NCBI GenBank assembly: GCA_937914675.1
Contig: CALDOC010000213.1
Coordinates: 1 to 6,290 of the forward strand
DNA from: an uncultured Sulfurimonas sp.
GTDB taxonomy: Bacteria > Campylobacterota > Campylobacteria > Campylobacterales > Sulfurimonadaceae
DNA length: 6,290 nt
Direction: 5' to 3'
Shown here piece by piece: positions 4,842 to 6,290 of the stretch (position 1 is the first letter of the stretch; the number at the start of each line of letters is the position of its first letter). The notes under the pieces were generated by a model. The model saw only the letters and a program-made list of their open reading frames with translations. It searched no databases and was not told where the DNA came from. The position numbers were made by a program, and so were the translations under genes.

Positions 4842-5293
4842 GCGGTTATTTTATAGTAATTGTCATTCGCAATATAGGTGTTTATCATAGCGTGTCTCAA
4901 ACTTTTCGCTTTGCCTTCTTGAGCGTTTACAGGCATTCTTTTGTCAACCTGTGGCGTCTGGTCTAGAGTGGCTCTGGGTTTGATTAAAAGTGAAAATATT
5001 TTAGAGTTGTTTGAGTAAGCGTCTTTCGCGTTCGTCAAGGCGTTTATCTTTGTGAAATTTTCTTTTGATTTGTTTTGAGTCTCTTCATAAAGTTTTTGTT
5101 GATTGTTTAAGACTTTATAGTTTGAAACGTAATTGATAGGCAAGTTGGAAGACTCGCTGAGATTTTGCGCGGGTTTCGTTAAAAGTTTTGAACTAAACGA
5201 GTCAGAACTTTTTTTAGACTCTTCTTCACGACTTTTTTGTACCTTATCCGAACTGTTAGGATTGATGTAAGTGTTATACGACGAAACAAACAT
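4838..5293 (-). CDS. Hypothetical Ser/Asn/Lys-rich protein, 151 aa, unassigned
   Basis: I do not recognise this family. Residues 11-50 are low-complexity (Ser, Lys, Glu, Asn) and probably disordered. A helical middle (60-90) contains N-N-Q-Q-K-L-Y-E-E-T-Q-N. The end (130-151) looks more structured and ends Y-I-A-N-D-N-Y-Y-K-I-T-A. No signal peptide, membrane segment or cysteine is seen. The Tyr/Asn-rich N-terminus (M-F-V-S-S-Y-N-T-Y-I-N) and the C-terminal helix are the parts most likely to be conserved. The style recalls small flagellar or secretion accessory proteins, but this is only an impression. The start is secure: AAAGGAG lies at 5300-5306 with a short spacer, and a strong extended -10 lies 30 bases upstream. 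Good expression signals support a real gene despite the odd composition. It is monocistronic, convergent with the ymdB-like gene and divergent from the phytase-like gene. Confidence 0.82.
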   Translation of the reverse strand: MFVSSYNTYINPNSSDKVQKSREEESKKSSDSFSSKLLTKPAQNLSESSNLPINYVSNYKVLNNQQKLYEETQNKSKENFTKINALTNAKDAYSNNSKIFSLLIKPRATLDQTPQVDKRMPVNAQEGKAKSLRHAMINTYIANDNYYKITA

Positions 5294-5322
5294 AACAGAC
5301 TCCTTTTAAAGCGTATTAGATA

Positions 5323-5331
5323 ATTATATCA
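5323..5331 (-). promoter_or_regulatory. Extended -10 promoter (TGATATAAT) of the 151-aa gene
   Basis: The minus strand reads TGA-TATAAT, a perfect -10 hexamer with the TGn extension. The expected start near 5316 gives a leader of about 23 bases that contains a strong AAAGGAG ribosome site. Confidence 0.6.
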
Positions 5332-5360
5332 CAATTTTTAAAAAGCGATGAAGTGAAAGT

Positions 5361-5368
5361 GTGATAAT
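5361..5368 (+). promoter_or_regulatory. Possible extended -10 (TGT-GATAAT) of the phytase-like gene
   Basis: GATAAT at 5363-5368 is preceded by TGT (5360-5362). The expected start is at about 5375, one or two bases before the ATG at 5377, which would make the mRNA nearly leaderless. Another GATAAT at 5319-5324 overlaps the opposite promoter and would give a normal leader. Confidence 0.3.
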
Positions 5369-5376
5369 CTACCATT

Positions 5377-6290
5377 ATGCTAAAAATATTTTTAATCTTA
5401 CTCCTAATTACATCCATCTTAGAATCCAAAGTCGTTGATTATAAGATTACTCCTTCAAATCTAAAATCACAATCACATATGAATATTAAAATTAAAATTT
5501 TAGACGCCAAAGAATTGAAATTTCCAAAAAAAAATGGAATTGAATTTTCTGAAATTTCCGACTTGGCGTATAAAGATTTTCGCCTCTTCGCTTTAAGCGA
5601 TAGAGGATTTTTATATAGGTTAAGCGTAGATCTCTCACATGGGAAAATAGATAATTTGACCCTAGTCAATAGTATGAGTTTAAAGGATAAAAAAAGAAGC
5701 GCGTCGGACAAAGAATATAAAGATTCGGAGGGCATGGCGTTTTTTGAGAATGACCTGCTTATATCTTTTGAGAAAAAACACAGAGTTGATTTGTATGACT
5801 TGAACGCGAAGAAGATTGATAGCGTAAAAATAAACAAGAGTTTAGAAAATTTAAGCAAGTACGTAAGTGCCAACAAAGGTTTGGAATCAGTTGCCTACAA
5901 CGAAAAATATGGAGTGATTACCGCCCCCGAGGTACCTTTGATAAATAAAAACAGTAAGTTTCATACGATATACTCTAAAGATAAAACATGGAGTTTTAAA
6001 GCGGATGGTTCTATCTCGGGCTTGGAATTTATCAATAAAAATGAAGTTTTGGCACTGCTTCGACAAGAGAGTTTTTTAGCGCTAAGAAGGGTAACCACTT
6101 TAGTTGTGGTAAATTTGAATGATTGTAAAAATGGCAAGTGCAAAAGTGAAGTAGTGGCAAACATGGACTCGTCGGATGGTTGGCGATTGGATAATTTTGA
6201 AGGTTTGACAAAGGTTGGGAAAAACAGGTTTTTAATTATAAGCGATGATAATGGAAGTTTCTTTCAAAAAACGCTTTTGGTGCTTTTTGA
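5377..6290 (+). CDS. Secreted esterase-like phytase-family protein, 3' end outside window
   Basis: The frame is open from ATG 5377 to the window edge, giving 304 complete codons. Residues 1-17 form a signal peptide (M-L-K-I-F-L-I-L-L-L-I-T-S-I-L-E-S), so export to the periplasm or beyond is likely; there is no lipobox Cys. The body matches the 'esterase-like activity of phytase' family (PF13449), a beta-propeller-like fold. Its repeated signatures are visible: E-I-S-D-L-A-Y at 59-65 then F-A-L-S-D-R-G-F-L-Y at 71-80, D-S-E-G-M-A-F at 116-122, G-L-E-S-V-A-Y at 168-174, and N-F-E-G-L-T-K then I-I-S-D-D-N at 273-292. These E-G/E-S and S-D-x-G/N motifs recur at blade positions. C250 and C255 could form a disulfide. 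The ending K-T-L-L-V-L-F suggests that only a few residues are missing. The substrate is unknown, and phytase activity is not implied. The Shine-Dalgarno is weak. Confidence 0.85.
   Translation, partial: MLKIFLILLLITSILESKVVDYKITPSNLKSQSHMNIKIKILDAKELKFPKKNGIEFSEISDLAYKDFRLFALSDRGFLYRLSVDLSHGKIDNLTLVNSMSLKDKKRSASDKEYKDSEGMAFFENDLLISFEKKHRVDLYDLNAKKIDSVKINKSLENLSKYVSANKGLESVAYNEKYGVITAPEVPLINKNSKFHTIYSKDKTWSFKADGSISGLEFINKNEVLALLRQESFLALRRVTTLVVVNLNDCKNGKCKSEVVANMDSSDGWRLDNFEGLTKVGKNRFLIISDDNGSFFQKTLLVLF

Noticed and set aside
5439..5876. Minus-strand 145-codon frame
   Set aside because: It is antisense to the phytase-like gene, whose motifs fix the plus strand as coding; its Leu/Phe/Ser-rich product is typical of a shadow.
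5961..6164. Minus-strand 67-codon frame
   Set aside because: Antisense shadow of the phytase-like gene, with no start signal.
1..6290. tRNA, rRNA, CRISPR, insertion sequence or phage genes
   Set aside because: No cloverleaf, rRNA motif, spaced repeat array, transposase or terminal repeat was seen on either strand.

Overview
The gene content and style point to a Campylobacterota genome (the former epsilonproteobacteria), most like free-living Sulfurimonas/Sulfuricurvum-type relatives. The evidence is moderate-to-low GC, very tight gene packing, AT-rich TATAAT promoters without a clear -35 box, a molybdate locus with a separate di-Mop protein as in Campylobacter jejuni, and a periplasm-facing GGDEF protein. 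The genus is an inference; no marker gene is present.

Layout. 1-105 is the C-terminal tail of an M24 (Xaa-Pro aminopeptidase-like) protein. It converges on an unassigned 143-residue protein (126-557, minus), and a perfect AT-rich hairpin holds both stop codons. A 106-bp divergent region then leads to a membrane diguanylate cyclase (664-1920, plus) with an intact GGEEF active site and an RxxD inhibitory site. This gene converges, across a hairpin, on a minus-strand molybdate operon read 3862 to 1930: a di-Mop/TOBE protein, then modB, then modC, joined by 1-bp and 4-bp overlaps.

No intact modA is present. In its expected place, directly upstream of the Mop gene and overlapping it by ATGA, is a 21-codon ORF (3859-3924). 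It starts like a signal peptide and ends like a ModA C-terminus, so I read it as a possible internally deleted modA. This is the most interesting item in the window.

Divergent from the mod operon is a YmdB/TIGR00282-type metallophosphodiesterase (4032-4841, plus) with all the family's metal and catalytic residues. It overlaps, tail to tail by 4 bp, an unassigned 151-residue Ser/Asn/Lys-rich protein (4838-5293, minus). The window ends inside a secreted esterase-like phytase-family protein (5377 to the edge, plus).

The genes do not form one pathway. The mod genes form a real operon serving molybdoenzyme cofactor supply; the others are single-gene units arranged divergently and convergently. 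I see no phage, transposon, CRISPR, tRNA or rRNA. No gap longer than about 110 bp is empty of genes, and I found no clearly new multi-gene system.
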